Source: Mansonella perstans (lineage: Eukaryota; Nematoda; Chromadorea; Rhabditida; Onchocercidae). Taken from it: a stretch of DNA of 64,000 nt. Both the position numbers and the translations under genes were made by a program. Positions 26,977 to 39,508 of this stretch are shown piece after piece (positions within the stretch are counted from its first letter, which is position 1; every line of letters starts with the position of its first letter). The DNA is taken from the NCBI GenBank assembly GCA_037074765.1, contig JBAMDO010000580.1, positions 620,001 through 684,000 on the forward strand, in the 5' to 3' direction. Under the pieces are notes generated by a model. The model ran no database searches, was not told where the DNA came from, and saw nothing but the letters and a program-made list of their open reading frames with translations.

Positions 26977-27813
26977 TTACGATTTAGTTGCCTTTTTCAA
27001 AACAGTGCTATCGGTTTCATTATGGCCGAATGATGGATCATCCACTACATGTAGGTAGTTGTGATTGATAAAACGAGCCATCTATAAAATATGGATAAAT
27101 TCAAAATTTTGTGCAAATCCGTAGCAGAACTCTGCTTTAAAAAAAAACCACCCATCATGCAGCTGCTACAAAACTGCCTGTAACATTGATTTGAACTATA
27201 AATAAGGCTATCATGTTATTCTATTCCATCTATGAAATTGTCAATTATATCTCGAGATTAACGGAGTACTTCTTTGTCTTGGAAAAAATTTGCAATATGA
27301 GATATCTAGCAGTTATCAAGGGACTGTCTCTCTAAAAAACTTAATTAATATATCTGAGAACTTACAAATTTTTACTTACAAATAATTTATTACTTGTATT
27401 AATTGCAGAGAGATGTTTGCTGAATGGCATGAGAAAAGAAGCAAATTGCGCGGTTCAACACGAAATGCAAATCGCATAAAAAATGCTGAATAGATGCATA
27501 AAGCAGTGGTCATTGCGCCTAGAATTAACAAATATTAATTAATTAATATTATTAGGAAAATATAAAATAGCAAGAGTACAGCCGAAATTTTCTGCAATTA
27601 TTTTTAGCGCACAGAAGTATTTAGAGTTAAGTTTCTCATTTATCGATAGGATAATGACATACCTGAAATTAAATCAGGATCCTTTTTTAAATCTGCCATT
27701 GTAGCGATTGGGATGCTCCAGTTAAATACAGGACCCAAAAAATGTGTGGAACAGAAATAATTTAACCATTCTTTTGTAGTATAGCGTGATAAAACTTTCT
27801 TAATTGCACTCAT
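26977..27813 (-). CDS. MPC1: Mitochondrial pyruvate carrier subunit 1
   Basis: MPC1 pairs with MPC2 in the inner mitochondrial membrane to import pyruvate. Three exons (27813-27663, 27518-27394, 27081-26977) give 126 residues with consistent phases. Diagnostic stretches are [29 protein letters not shown] and [18 protein letters not shown], the conserved helices of the family (human protein 109 residues). The ATG lies 12 bases after TTGCAG, a likely trans-splice acceptor; the in-frame upstream codons belong to the intron-like side. The C terminus is longer than the vertebrate one, ending in a polar tail after QLIQMARFIN. A strong donor (C|GTAAGTAT) overlaps the stop codon, so an alternative last exon is possible. 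The start is only 327 bp from the divergent TTDN1-like gene. Confidence 0.92.
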
Positions 27814-28140
27814 TTTTTTAGTTTTCTGCAATTAATCATATTTTAAGAAAAGAAATTATTCTCAAATAAAAAAAAAAGACAATAGTATAGCGCCAAATGT
27901 TACGACCGACCAAATCTACATTAATATCACAAGTATAGAAAAACCAAAACCCTCTAGAAAAACCAAAACCCTCTACGTATCTTCGTATCTTCAAAATGTT
28001 GCATAGCAACGTTTAATGGGCCATGAATTTTAATGTGTTAAACGAAACTCAATAATGATGTTGGTGGTTGTTTTTAAATTCATTTAAAACGCTTCTTATC
28101 AAGTTCCACTTTATTTTTAGACTGAAAAGACAAAATAAAT
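27814..28140. promoter_or_regulatory. Divergent intergenic region (likely shared promoter)
   Basis: 327 bp separate the start codons of MPC1 (-) and the TTDN1-like gene (+), so both promoters or trans-splice outrons must lie here or nearby. It holds a perfect 19-base tandem duplication, TAGAAAAACCAAAACCCTC, at 27935-27972, followed by GTATCTTCGTATCTTC. A probable spliced-leader acceptor for MPC1 (TTGCAG on the minus strand) ends at 27826. No TATA box is assigned. Confidence 0.55.
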
Positions 28141-29224
28141 ATGTACAACAACAATGATCAAGAAATAATATCACAACAAAGGAGGAATTTCCGTAAGTTT
28201 GTTTCCATTTTTGAAAGTGTTTGTGAGTTATTTCTCTCCAAATTGTAGAATGAAAAGAAATTGCACGATAATGAAGGCGAAGTAAAATACTCTTTCATTC
28301 ATTTACGCAGCTCTTCACTCTTCCTGATCACTCGTAGGACACGCTACATCGACGTGTATAGAATTTTGTTCACGTAATTTATGAAGAGTTTCATGGATAG
28401 CGTAACCAGCAAGTGATCGAAAGAAATAACTGGAAAGAATCATTAATAATTTTCATTCTCATCGGTGAATTGAGCTATTGAGCCCTGTTTTCCAATATGC
28501 AATTGTGTCATCACGAACAAGAGATGTGCACTAGATTGATTGTACATATAGTTGTATTTTGTATTTATGACCTTGTACAATAATTTCTATAAGATTAAAA
28601 CAAACCTAATTTCAGGTGCTCCTCGTCCTATGACTTTCGTGAAGAACAATCGTTTTAACAGTCCCTACAGAAGTCCCTATGCTGCTCCAGCATTTCCACA
28701 TTACGCAACGATGCCCGGTCCTCATTCTTTCCGTCATAGAATGCCTTACCAACATCGAAAGCGACCGTACTCCTATTCGTCCATTCCAGCTAACAATCTC
28801 ACCAGCGCTCAAAATTTTTCGAATTGGCATGCACCATCGAGAGCATCTTCGCCATACATCTGTAAAAATCCGCAAAACATGGTAGGTGTTTCACACTTGA
28901 TAGGATGGGAAGGATGAAAATGGTATTTGATTTTTTGGTATAATGCAACCTTTCCATTGATGCGTTCACCGTTATCGCCAAGATATACCTCCCTATTGAG
29001 CTTAGCCTTGAAGAAGGATACAATAATTTATTATTCAGATACAAGAACGCGGAGGTTTCATTACAACTTCACCCAACAGCAGGCATCGCAATCATGGGAA
29101 TTCAAAAACGGTATGTCTTGCTGAAGAGTTTGATGTCAACGACTACGTGATACCGGCTATGACATCTAACCCTTGGGCGAAGTTAGAAGAATTTTATGCT
29201 AGTCGTCGACTGGATGAACAATGA
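28141..29224 (+). CDS. TTDN1/MPLKIP-like protein
   Basis: Three exons (28141-28192, 28616-28881, 29039-29224) with phases 1 and 0 give 167 residues. The protein is low in complexity, basic and rich in Ser, Pro, Tyr, Asn and Arg (for example SPYRSPYAAPAFPHY), with a conserved-looking end, DVNDYVIPAMTSNPWAKLE. That end resembles the C-terminal M-x-x-x-PWAxLE motif of MPLKIP/TTDN1, the protein mutated in non-photosensitive trichothiodystrophy and linked to PLK1 binding and lariat RNA handling. The match is short, so the family call is an inference. An AATAAA at 29272-29277 fits the 3' end. The gene is divergent from MPC1. Confidence 0.6.
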
Positions 29225-30677
29225 TGTGATAAAGTCATATCTTCTCAATATATATTGATCAGTGGATACTTAATAAAAAAACGCACTGGTTTTCTTAAAT
29301 CTTTACTACCATTCTAAAGAGAAAAGGCGTGGAAAAACTACCAGCTTTAAGATGAGAGGGATGCAAAGATTGTGCCGTTTCAGGATCAGTAGTAAATGAT
29401 ACGTTGAGGATAGATGAGAAATGTGGAAACTTAGATATGCCTGTGTAGGACAAATATTAGGGTAACAGAAGTCTAGTTCCGACAAATTCTTATGACAAGT
29501 TCGCTTCGTATGAAACATTGCAGTCTTCAGTGTAAAGACTGGGTCAAAATACTTTATCTCCGATGTCCTACCCTTTTTGCAATATGAATTTGAAAATTTT
29601 AGGAAACAGCACTTGGGAAAACCAGGTTATGGGAAACCGTTCTGTTTCTTGGCTTCCTTGTTAGTTGTTCTAGCAATGTTTGATCTCACTTGAATTATCT
29701 AAAACAGGGTAGGAAACTGAAGGATGATTCTGTTATTTGCTGCAATATGAATTTCTTTAGTTCCACTTGTGACACCCCTCTCGTTCGAGTTATTCTAAAT
29801 GGTTGAAAACACAAACTAATTAAAGGCGCAAAATTGGGGCAATGGTGAAACCTACAGTTCGGGTACGAGTGTGTTCAAGGTCAGACGATTTCAGAACAAC
29901 GAGTTGATGACTGAAGTGAAGTCAGTGTGACTCGATTTCCGAAATTTTAAAAACATAGTGGACAACTAACCAGGACGACTTTGACAAACCGACATCGCAA
30001 TATGTGGATATCTCTGGCCACATGATGGACATACTGTTGTTGATAGGTGGTGTCCTCAAGTTGTTTCTTAATAAAGCCAAGCCTTTTTCATGTCATTACT
30101 TAGACGTAAAAATACCAGTATTAATGATATGAGTGAAAAAGCACTCGTAAATCAAAAACAAATTTACAATAGGACTGAATGACTGATTCCGGGAACCACC
30201 AATGTAAAACCCAAAACCGGGTCCAGCTTGCATAGAATGATATATTTTCATTTCGGATATTTCAATTTGATTACGTAAGCATCAAATGGCTTCAGTTATA
30301 CACTGCCACTAGAGTTTAAGGCTGATTTCTGCGAGTATCAAACATCCTATGCAACCAACAAAAGACTTGCCAATAGAGCGTCTCAAAGGGAGCCATACCT
30401 TTCTTGCGATCGTCCATTATTCAATTTCGAATCATTTCATACATACATTACAACAAAAATTTAACAGCGACACAAAATAATAATGCAACTGACTATTTGA
30501 TTACCTTTCCCGGAAACGCCAGTAATCCTTCTTCCTCAATAACAGTTGCAATAGCCCATTGTTTTCATATATAAGCACCGACGTGTGATATAAGCACAAG
30601 CAGGAATTCAAAAAATTCTCCATACTGATCGCCCTTTTAAGATGAAACATCGTTAGCACTTCCTATTCCCTAAATCG
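29225..30677. other. GC-richer unassigned spacer
   Basis: Between the TTDN1-like poly(A) signal and the last possible CDK12 exon. About 29290-30660 looks richer in G and C than other spacers and contains modest open frames in several phases, such as 29959-30132 (+, 57 codons before the stop) and short minus-strand ones near 30333-30434 and 30510-30630. None joins into a gene I can support. A decayed mobile element or old gene copy is possible. Confidence 0.5.
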
Positions 30678-33600
30678 TCAACTCAACGATTCCGAATGCT
30701 TAATAGGTGATTGTTTCTCCTTAGAATTTTCAGATTTTAATGATACTAAAGTCCGACTACATTCCACACCATCACCATTTGTAGATTGTCCTGGCATCCC
30801 AGAAATATTCCGCATCTCCAGTTCGATTGGATGAACCGGCTTTATGGTAGCTTCCTTTTCCCTTTCCGAAAATATTTCTGGTTCTATAGCGGACGACAGA
30901 TCTCCTAAAACATATTTTTTCAATGATTAACAAAAACAAGCATAAACAAAAATTACACTATGATGACTCTCCTTTGCCTGAAGACTAGTAAAACAATGCC
31001 CATACCAAAGAATTTTATTTCACTACTTCAGTTCAGTAGTCATTGAAGCGCAGGCTTCCATCCAAAAACGAATTAAAACAGCCTAAAGCTTATCGCCATA
31101 TCATGGAAGAGACCCGTGTTAAAATTTCTAATTTGGAGAAAAATACAATAGAATCTAATTAATAAAGGATCAATGCACTGTTATTCAGTTAATATTATCC
31201 AACTATCCGACAATGCTCTTAATTAGGAGGAAAAATACGAGCGCTGAAAATCCGACATCATAATCTCAACAAAACGCAATATAATATTACAGAATTAATA
31301 ATATGGTAATTCCTTTTCAAACATAAATATATTTTCAACCATAACTGAAGGAATGCGCATCTCTAATCTCTGAAGTCATAAGCACAATCATCAAACAATC
31401 CAATGGTACCAAAGTTACAACACTAAAAACATAGAGCAATTGCATGTATTCTGAGTAAAGGATGATTTATTAGCATTAGTAATGGCTCTACTTTTCTTTC
31501 TCAGAAGCTACTTAGCTGAACATGAAATGAAGTTGTCGAAAAAAAATTACATTCAGTTAAACTATTTGCGTTCACTATAACAAATGAAACATAGTTGTGG
31601 GAATCACTACAACTCAGGGAGCTCCAGTTTTTTAGCCAACTGCTCTGTTATGTACACCATATTGAAGCATGTGCGCACTATAAGAAAGTACAAAGTGTTG
31701 TTTATGTTCTGTATACTAAAGGATTGAGATAGAAAAAATTCTCATAAAAATTTGGATGCGGGAAATTCGACCAAATGAACTGTGAAACTGCAGTAATTTA
31801 GAATTATTAAAAACGAAAATTTCAATTGAATTTATGAGAATACCACTAGTTTGTATATCAGTTCAAGCATCTGTGAATAACACTGTCAAACAACTTTAAC
31901 ATCACCATACAAAGCAGCATCAAAGCAAAGATCTCACAGAATCCTTTATTGACTGATTGACAACAGAAGAGCAACATAAAATACTCTACCATATTTAGTT
32001 TTTAGAAGCTGTTAGAAAGAATTTTAAGTTCCAAAAAACTAAGTGAGTTATCTATACCAAATTGCAATATCACGAAACAACGCGCAGTTTAATGAATAAA
32101 AATTGATTCTCAACCCCATCCTTGAAAAAAGATATGATTATATACTCTGGAATTAAAAAAAAAATTATTTTATACCAAAAACTACATACGTGTCAGTATT
32201 GAAAATATTTTCCGTTGTTTAATGACATTTGCCATAAAGTTAATGACGCAATCTGTGAGTATGTTGGTACATTTGAAATAGAATTATTTGTAATAGTAAC
32301 TGATACACTACCTTTCGATTCCATCGACGCAAGCTGTCCTAAGATTTCACTGAGATGGTTCTGTATTTGTGGATGTGCATGTGATGAGCCTGCGGTAGAT
32401 GTTGGAAGTGCCGACATCACCGCTGGTGACAAAACACCGCTTTTACTGACAAGCTGCAAAACAGATGCTGCTGCCGTTGGACTCAGATTAGCCAACAATG
32501 CACGTGCTGCATCCAAGTTGCTGGGATCGGCCTGAATTGCTCGAATTGCTGCATCTACATCTGTAAAATAATCAGTTAAGTGTATTATTGCTTGCAATTT
32601 CCAAAACAGCTCAGAAACCTGCACCACCGTTAATCATTACAACTACTTTATCTTGTTTTATCAGAAATAATCTTTATTATTTAGCCGTTTTGTGTCAGAA
32701 ATTCTTCTTGTATAATGCATTATAAATGCGAAAATTTCAGACACAACCTACTTTTTAATGAAGCTTCTGAAGATGTATTACTCTCAGTAGATGAATGGGC
32801 AATATTCATTCGCTTTGTCGTCAAAAGTGGCGGCCCACTTCTCATACTCGAATCAGACTGCAATTGAAAGTTAATATCTGCTTCATTTTTCAGCAAACAG
32901 TAAATAAGGTTTAAGTGGAAAAGGAAATGCAAAGATTCAATGATAACAGAAACCTGATGCGAACTAGAAGGAAGCACTGGATGGTGCTGTTGTACAAACT
33001 GAGTATGTGATTGTGGAGGTTGCGGTATAACCAAGCTATCTAAAAATTATAACGTGAGAGATGAAAAAAAATTAAACTTTTAATATGTCTAATATGAGCA
33101 CACTTGGGGAATGAAGAATGTCGCCACTAAGTCAAATCAAAGATCATTCACTTTAACATATTCAATCTAACTGCAGTTGGTAAAGTGGATACACGGAGAA
33201 AACAAAAATCTAGCCGTATCTTCTGGGTTGTTTCGAATTTTTTTTTAAAATTTTTCAGCAAATTTTTTCATCTTGTATACTGCATTTTTTAAGGCGCCAT
33301 GACAAGGGATACTTACTACCAGCCGATCGGTTCTTCCTCTGTTTTTTCGACCACAGCTCATGACAATCTTGCCAATCTGGAAGCTTCGGTGGTGGTACTT
33401 TTGAGGGATCAACATCTTTCAGCCAGGGATGTGTTAGAGACGCTTTTGAAGTGATACGTTTTTTTGGATCCAGTTCAAGCATTCGGTCAAGTAAATCCAA
33501 AGGTTTATCAGGTATGCTGCAATCAAATCAATAAATGATTGATGATACAAGTAATTATCTGGAGAGTACATCCAAATTGTGAAAACTTACAATCCAAATG

Positions 33601-36600
33601 CATCACGCAAGACTCGAGGAAAGGTACGCTTTGGTCGGAAGCTGCAGTATAGTGGTAACTTGATGACATCGGGCCAATTTTCAGGCGATGGCGTACCACA
33701 GAGTTTCGATATTACATCCAACTGCACCATTTCAGTGTTCCCTTGAAACATTGGTTTTTTCGTGTATAATTCTCCAAGAATACACCTAAAATTTATATGT
33801 TATTGTGTTTGTTATTTCTGTTTGTTACAAGCCTAACAATATCATTTGTAGCAACATATGAACAAAACAACAGACCCAACACTCCATACATCGACAGCAG
33901 TTGTATATCGTTCCTCACCAAGCAGAAGTTCTGGTGGACGATACCAAAGCGTTATCACACGGTTGGTATAAGGACGGTCCTGATCTTCATCATAAAATCT
34001 GGCTAAGCCGAGATCTGCCAATTTCAACTCACCTCTAAAATTGAAAGTCAGTTTAGCAATCATTAATAAGGGTAATGAATGCAACATAAAATTTACAATA
34101 AAATGAATCTTACCTGTTATTTAAAAGTATATTCGAGCACTTGATATCACGGTGGAGAAATCCAACCGAATGGCAATATTCTAATCCGGAAACAAGCTGT
34201 TTCATAAGCGATGAGATTTGATCATCAGAAAACTCAACAAACTGGCTTTCCAGTATGCCCATAAGATCATGATCCAGGTATTCAAATACCAAATAAAATG
34301 CGCCTAAAATTACAGCGAAAGACATAAAGCTAGTATCAAAAACAATCTAACATCGGGATTTTCATGAGGAATAGCAAAGAATACATCGTTGCAAAAAGAA
34401 CATACCTTTATCTTTCCTAAAATCGGCGGCAGTTTGCTTGTCAGTAACAATATCGATCAACTTTACAACATTCCGATGGTTCAGCTGCCTGAGAATCTTA
34501 ATTTCACGAACAGCTGTAATTGGAAAGCCTTCTTTTTCATTCTCCAAACGTACTTTTTTCAAGGCAACAACTTCTTCTGAAAAACATTTTTTAATAATTA
34601 ATGCACACTTACAGCAAAAACTGAAACTTGTTGATATTCTGAAATGCAAATTAAAATATATAAAACGTAAAACAAAACTGTTTGCCGGTAAATCAAGATG
34701 AATCAAAAATTGTTGACACTATATATAACCTATATATATATAGAGAGAGAGAAGGAGAGAGCGCGAAAAGACAGGCATAAGTTATATGAAGAACTTACGG
34801 GTAATCTTATCACGTGCTTTGTAAACTTGTCCATATGTGCCTTCACCTACTTGAGTTTTGATTTCGTATTTTTCTACCGTTGAGCAACCCCAGTTCTCTG
34901 GATCTTCCCGCAATTTTAGACGCTTGTTTAATACTCTATAAATCACTTTATAAAGTTCAAAAGAATATAGTTGCCATGAGCCCAAGAAAAACAACTGTCC
35001 TAGATCCTCGAGTATGACTCGAAGATAAAGCAATGAAAAAAAAAAGGTTTAATAAAATGAGTCTCTTGTTTAACTATTCTCAACATAAGTAAATCAGTGT
35101 ACAAATAATACTCGAATGTAAATAAAATGAACTTACAGAGGTCGTATGAACGTCCGTTTAGGTTGGGGAGGCATTGGTGGAGGAGCTGGTGGGGGTGCAA
35201 CGTGAGGCACAGGGGCATCGCGTTGTATAGGACGAGCTGCAACTATCGCAGACAAAAGATTTGGATTAGGTATTGTAGGATGTGCAGGTGGAGGAGGCTG
35301 TGATGTGTTAACAGGTAAACCAGGCGGTAATGGCATGGATGAAGGCATAGGTGGTAGAGGGGGAGGCGGTAAGATTGGATTCGGTGCAACAGGAGGAGGC
35401 GGTATAGGTGGTGGTTGTGAATATGGAGGTGGTGGGATAGAGAAAGCTGCCATCTGGAAATATATTAGTCAAAATTTTCATAAAAAGCAAAGCAAATAAA
35501 GACTGATCGACAAATTAAACGAAACGATTCAATTTTGCAAGCTTTCCTAAAGTCTGATGCAGATATCAAAAGAAATAACCTAAGTTAAAACCCAAGTAGG
35601 CGTATATCAAAAGAAATAACCTAAGTTTAAACTCAGCCAACTGTACAAACCAAACAATGTAATAACAATCTAAAAATAACATTATTTGACGAAAGATAAA
35701 ATTATTGCAAAAGTCTTACTTGACCAGCATATCCATACTGCGCAGTGTATGCCGCCATTGCCACCTGATATGCATTTGGATCCATACCAATTGGAGCTGG
35801 TGGAGGTGGTATAAAAGTAGGCACAGCTGGCATGAAAGATGCCGCTGGCGGCGGAACACTCGCTGGAATTACCCGAATTGGCGGTGGTGGGGGTGGTGGG
35901 GCCACTAATGTTGAAGCCTACAAAACAAATTAATCATTAAGTTGAAAAGAATTAATGTTATGCAGGGTGGAGGAGAAGAAGGTATGAGAAGTTTCTCTTC
36001 GATTACTGCATGTCAGTAATTCTTTTGTTCATTTAACTATTTAAAATTTACGGAGGATGGAGGACTGCGACCCGATGATGACGTTGATGAATCAGATGAT
36101 GGCGCACGTCTTCGTGATGGACGTTTCTTTGGTGGTGGGCTACGTCTGTGACGTCTTTCCTTCCATTCTTTTGCAGTCCTGTCGATCCTTTTATCATGAT
36201 GCCTTGTCATAATTTCACCGAGAAGTGATGATTTCATACGCATCCTAAAATTCAATGCAAATTTATAGCCTTATTTAATCGATATTTTGTTAGTATAAGG
36301 GATAGCTTAGTAATAATTAGTGATTACTCGTTCACGCTTGATGATGTAGTATCAGAAGAACTGGAACTGGAAACACTCGAACGACTTCTACTCCGTTTAC
36401 GACGGCCTTCTCGCCTATGAGAACGCCTCGATGATCTCTGCGGGGTACGACGACGTCTGCAACGTCATAATTATCGATAATGTCAAACAAAAGTTATAAA
36501 AAAAAAACCATTTCTTAAAAATAAATAAGAGAGTTCACAACAGGATATTTCCATAAACATAGAAAAAATAGAATTCCATAAATGATTCCGTCACTGCCAA

Positions 36601-37686
36601 TCTACACATCAGAAAAACTAAGGAATGAAATGGAATCAAAATTACCTGCTTTGGTTACTACGTCTATTTGTTTGTATCAAATCTCTACGTGTATCATTTT
36701 TTCTGTGATCCGAACGATGTTCATGTTCTCTAATTTTACCATTTGTTGACGGTGAAGGAGATCGCCTTCTTTTCCGACTGCGAGAAAGAGATCTGGATCT
36801 TGACCTCCTGAAGAATAATAATTCAACTTTTGCACTTGTTCTACACAAATTTTAACGAATCAGATTAAAACAAGCAATTTTTATCCATTATCTTTGATTC
36901 TTTTAATCTGAGTACAAGTGATTACCTTTCTTTTTATAATGATGATGAAAATGATGAAAAAGCAATATGAATTGCAGGAGTTCAAAAAAGAATCAAAGCA
37001 CTGAGTAAAAGTTTCTCATCTACATCCCTTGATGAGACTAATTCAAGTGATTTTATCATCGAATGACCAACAACAAAAATATAAATGATTTTACATCACA
37101 ACAAATATTAGGACTGCATGCATGCTTAACAACAGAAACGAAACAAGTCAAATAAGGCAATAACTCCTATTTCCTGAATAAATGTCCTATGCAACGTTTG
37201 TCAACATTATGACCAACTGCGGTTATTACGGATTTGAAATACAAACTGATTTGACTTCTGCCAGTGTTTCATCTAACTACATCTTTAAACCGAATTTAGA
37301 ATCACAAAAAGCAAACTGACCGACTGTGCTGAAATGACGGTGAAACCGATTTTCGACGCTTCTTCAACGACATTTCCCGGTCTTTCGAATGTTTTTCCTT
37401 CTTTTTTGTAGAATGCATCAACTGCCGGCTATTACGAAGGCTTCCTGTTGCTGGACTACCACCGCTCACTTCACTTAACTCTTCACTTTTAATACTACAC
37501 GAAGGAGACGAACAGTGAGTTTCTGAAATTCTTTAATAACTGAAAATTTATAATTCTCATATGAAATAAAGTTGCTGACAGCACCCAGAGTTGGAATACC
37601 TAGGAAAACTAACCTTTATTACTTTGTTCAGTTCCGGTGAGCTTATTCTTGCTTTCCGGTAAACGGTTTGCTTCTTTGTATACCAT
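30678..37686 (-). CDS. cdk-12: CDK12/CDK13-type cyclin-dependent kinase
   Basis: CDK12/13 with cyclin K phosphorylates the RNA polymerase II tail during elongation and supports splicing. Sixteen exons: 37686-37614, 37522-37321, 36807-36646, 36456-36328, 36244-36052, 35917-35720, 35453-35137, 34935-34799, 34576-34406, 34303-34114, 34034-33876, 33785-33591, 33516-33317, 33039-32954, 32857-32752 and 32560-32193. All phases agree: 961 residues. An alternative end uses a donor after 32312 and an exon 30904-30678, also in frame (997 residues). Order: Ser/Arg-rich arm (about 80-250), Pro-rich arm (260-420), kinase (about 448-740) with GEGTYGQVY, Lys477, PITAVRE (489-495), HRDIKCSN (578-585), DLG instead of DFG (598-600), T-loop Thr614 in [13 protein letters not shown], then [14 protein letters not shown], the CDK12/13 C-terminal extension. 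The last part is Asn/Ser/Ala-rich. The class is certain; which 3' end is used is not. Confidence 0.93.
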
Positions 37687-39508
37687 TATATAACATTACG
37701 CCTTTGTTTAATAATATCTGAAAGTTGGTCAATTCATAAATCTACTTTAAAACAAAAATTATTGAACGATCATACAAGCGTTTAAACAAATGAATAGAAG
37801 TTGTAATCAACACATTTTAATCTGATGAAACTGATGTGGTTTCAGAGCCTAATTTAACTCTAGATTTCCAAATATTTAGAAATTTAGAGCACTAAAATTA
37901 CATAAGATTTGGAACCTAGATCGATAAATAGCTCTCTCTGAATAGTTACCAGTAAAAAAGTGGGCCTATACAAGTTAATCAAAAAAAATTTACACTTAAA
38001 TAGGTTGAGAAAACTGCTAGTATAAATGTGATAGTTATATAGAGAGGAGATGAAAAAATACACTGCATTCTCCGTTTTCGTTGAGACCGATATGGTTAAT
38101 AAGTGAATGTAAAAGAATGTAAAAGGATACCTCATAGATTATATCGAAATGTATCTCAAAATTAGCTTAAGAAAAACGTCTCAGAAAGAAATACTTCTGT
38201 ATTTCGACTTATAAGAATTTGCTGCAGAACTTTTATTAAATTAATAAAAGTAACGAATTGTGCAGACATCTTTTAACTAGATTCCTGAACTTAATATTTG
38301 CAAAAAAAGTACGCCGTATTATGTCTATATCGATGGTCTAATCTGCAACCACTGAAAATAAAAGAAAAACCTATTATTGTCCTAAAAGATAATTACACCG
38401 CAATGTAACGTAAGATAAATGCACTGAATATACAAGTAACAGTCAGATAACAGTCTCTCGTGAACATATTACTATTGCATAGTATGGATTCTGCGCAATA
38501 CACAGTATTTCACAGCTGAAATCAAAAATTTAGTTCAATGAAGAAATATTAACAAATTTAGATAGGGAATAGGTCAAATTCGTTACCTCGCTAAAACACC
38601 TGTTCTTGCAAGAAAGGAAAACAAAATAGCAACTGGTTTTTAGCACTAAATCAACGCAATGCTTTTAACCAAACCAAAACTGCAATGGAAAAAAACACAA
38701 AAAAACACATAAGAAACTGAACCTTGTCCCTATTTTAAGAATTCATCATTTGAAGGAGAACGAAAATTGGAAATTAATCTTTTTTTCCAGAAAATACAAG
38801 TACAGCAATCATCCGTTAATTTCGATTACGCACAACAGACTAGATTGATCGATCTGGATTGATCGACCTGGACTGATCGATAAAACAGATTGAATTGATT
38901 GACCCAACGCCAATTATGACCATCAACGATGCACAACACCAACTCCTGCCTTTCTCTGTTACACCAGTATCGTTACTGTGAATATAGGCCCGCCTGTGCA
39001 TTACAGTAAATTATTGCTAGTCAACGGTACTTCCAGGGGAAAACACAGCAATGCTCTTTCTGCCACTGAATGATCGACAAATTCTACTACTAACAATCAT
39101 GCAAGTACCAGTCGAATTATATCAACTTTTGAAACTTCACTTCAGGGCTTTTGATGTAAAACAATCATGTCACGAATCAACCTTAAAGCATCTATAGCTA
39201 ACCTATTCCATTCAATATCAAATAACAGTTTAGATCACTGACCTACTTAAACGGTCTGCTTCCAGTCGTACTACAACTAAAATATGTCCAGCGGCATTTC
39301 AACTCTATCTCTAACTGGAATGACAAAAAAATAGGTATAAATAGTTGAATTACAAAAATATAATCATGAACAGTGAAGCGCCTTACTAGGCTTGGATTAA
39401 TTTTGTTTAATTGTCGCAGAAGTATTGCACGGACAATATGACAGAACACTGTAAACAAACTGCGACGAATTTTTATTTATAGCGAATTATGCACAAACTA
39501 ATAAAATA
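37687..39508. other. Spacer between CDK12 start and ESS2 stop
   Basis: About 1.8 kb, presumably holding the CDK12 promoter or outron and the ESS2 3' UTR. A GATTGATCGA-type short direct repeat lies at about 38838-38900. The minus ORFs 37884-38135 and 39243-39458 have no domain or splice support. Nothing else is assigned. Confidence 0.6.

Noticed and set aside
28612..28875. Minus-strand ORF of 87 residues
   Set aside because: Antisense of exon 2 of the TTDN1-like gene.
35305..35499. Glycine-rich plus-strand ORF
   Set aside because: Antisense of the proline-rich CDK12 exon 35453-35137.
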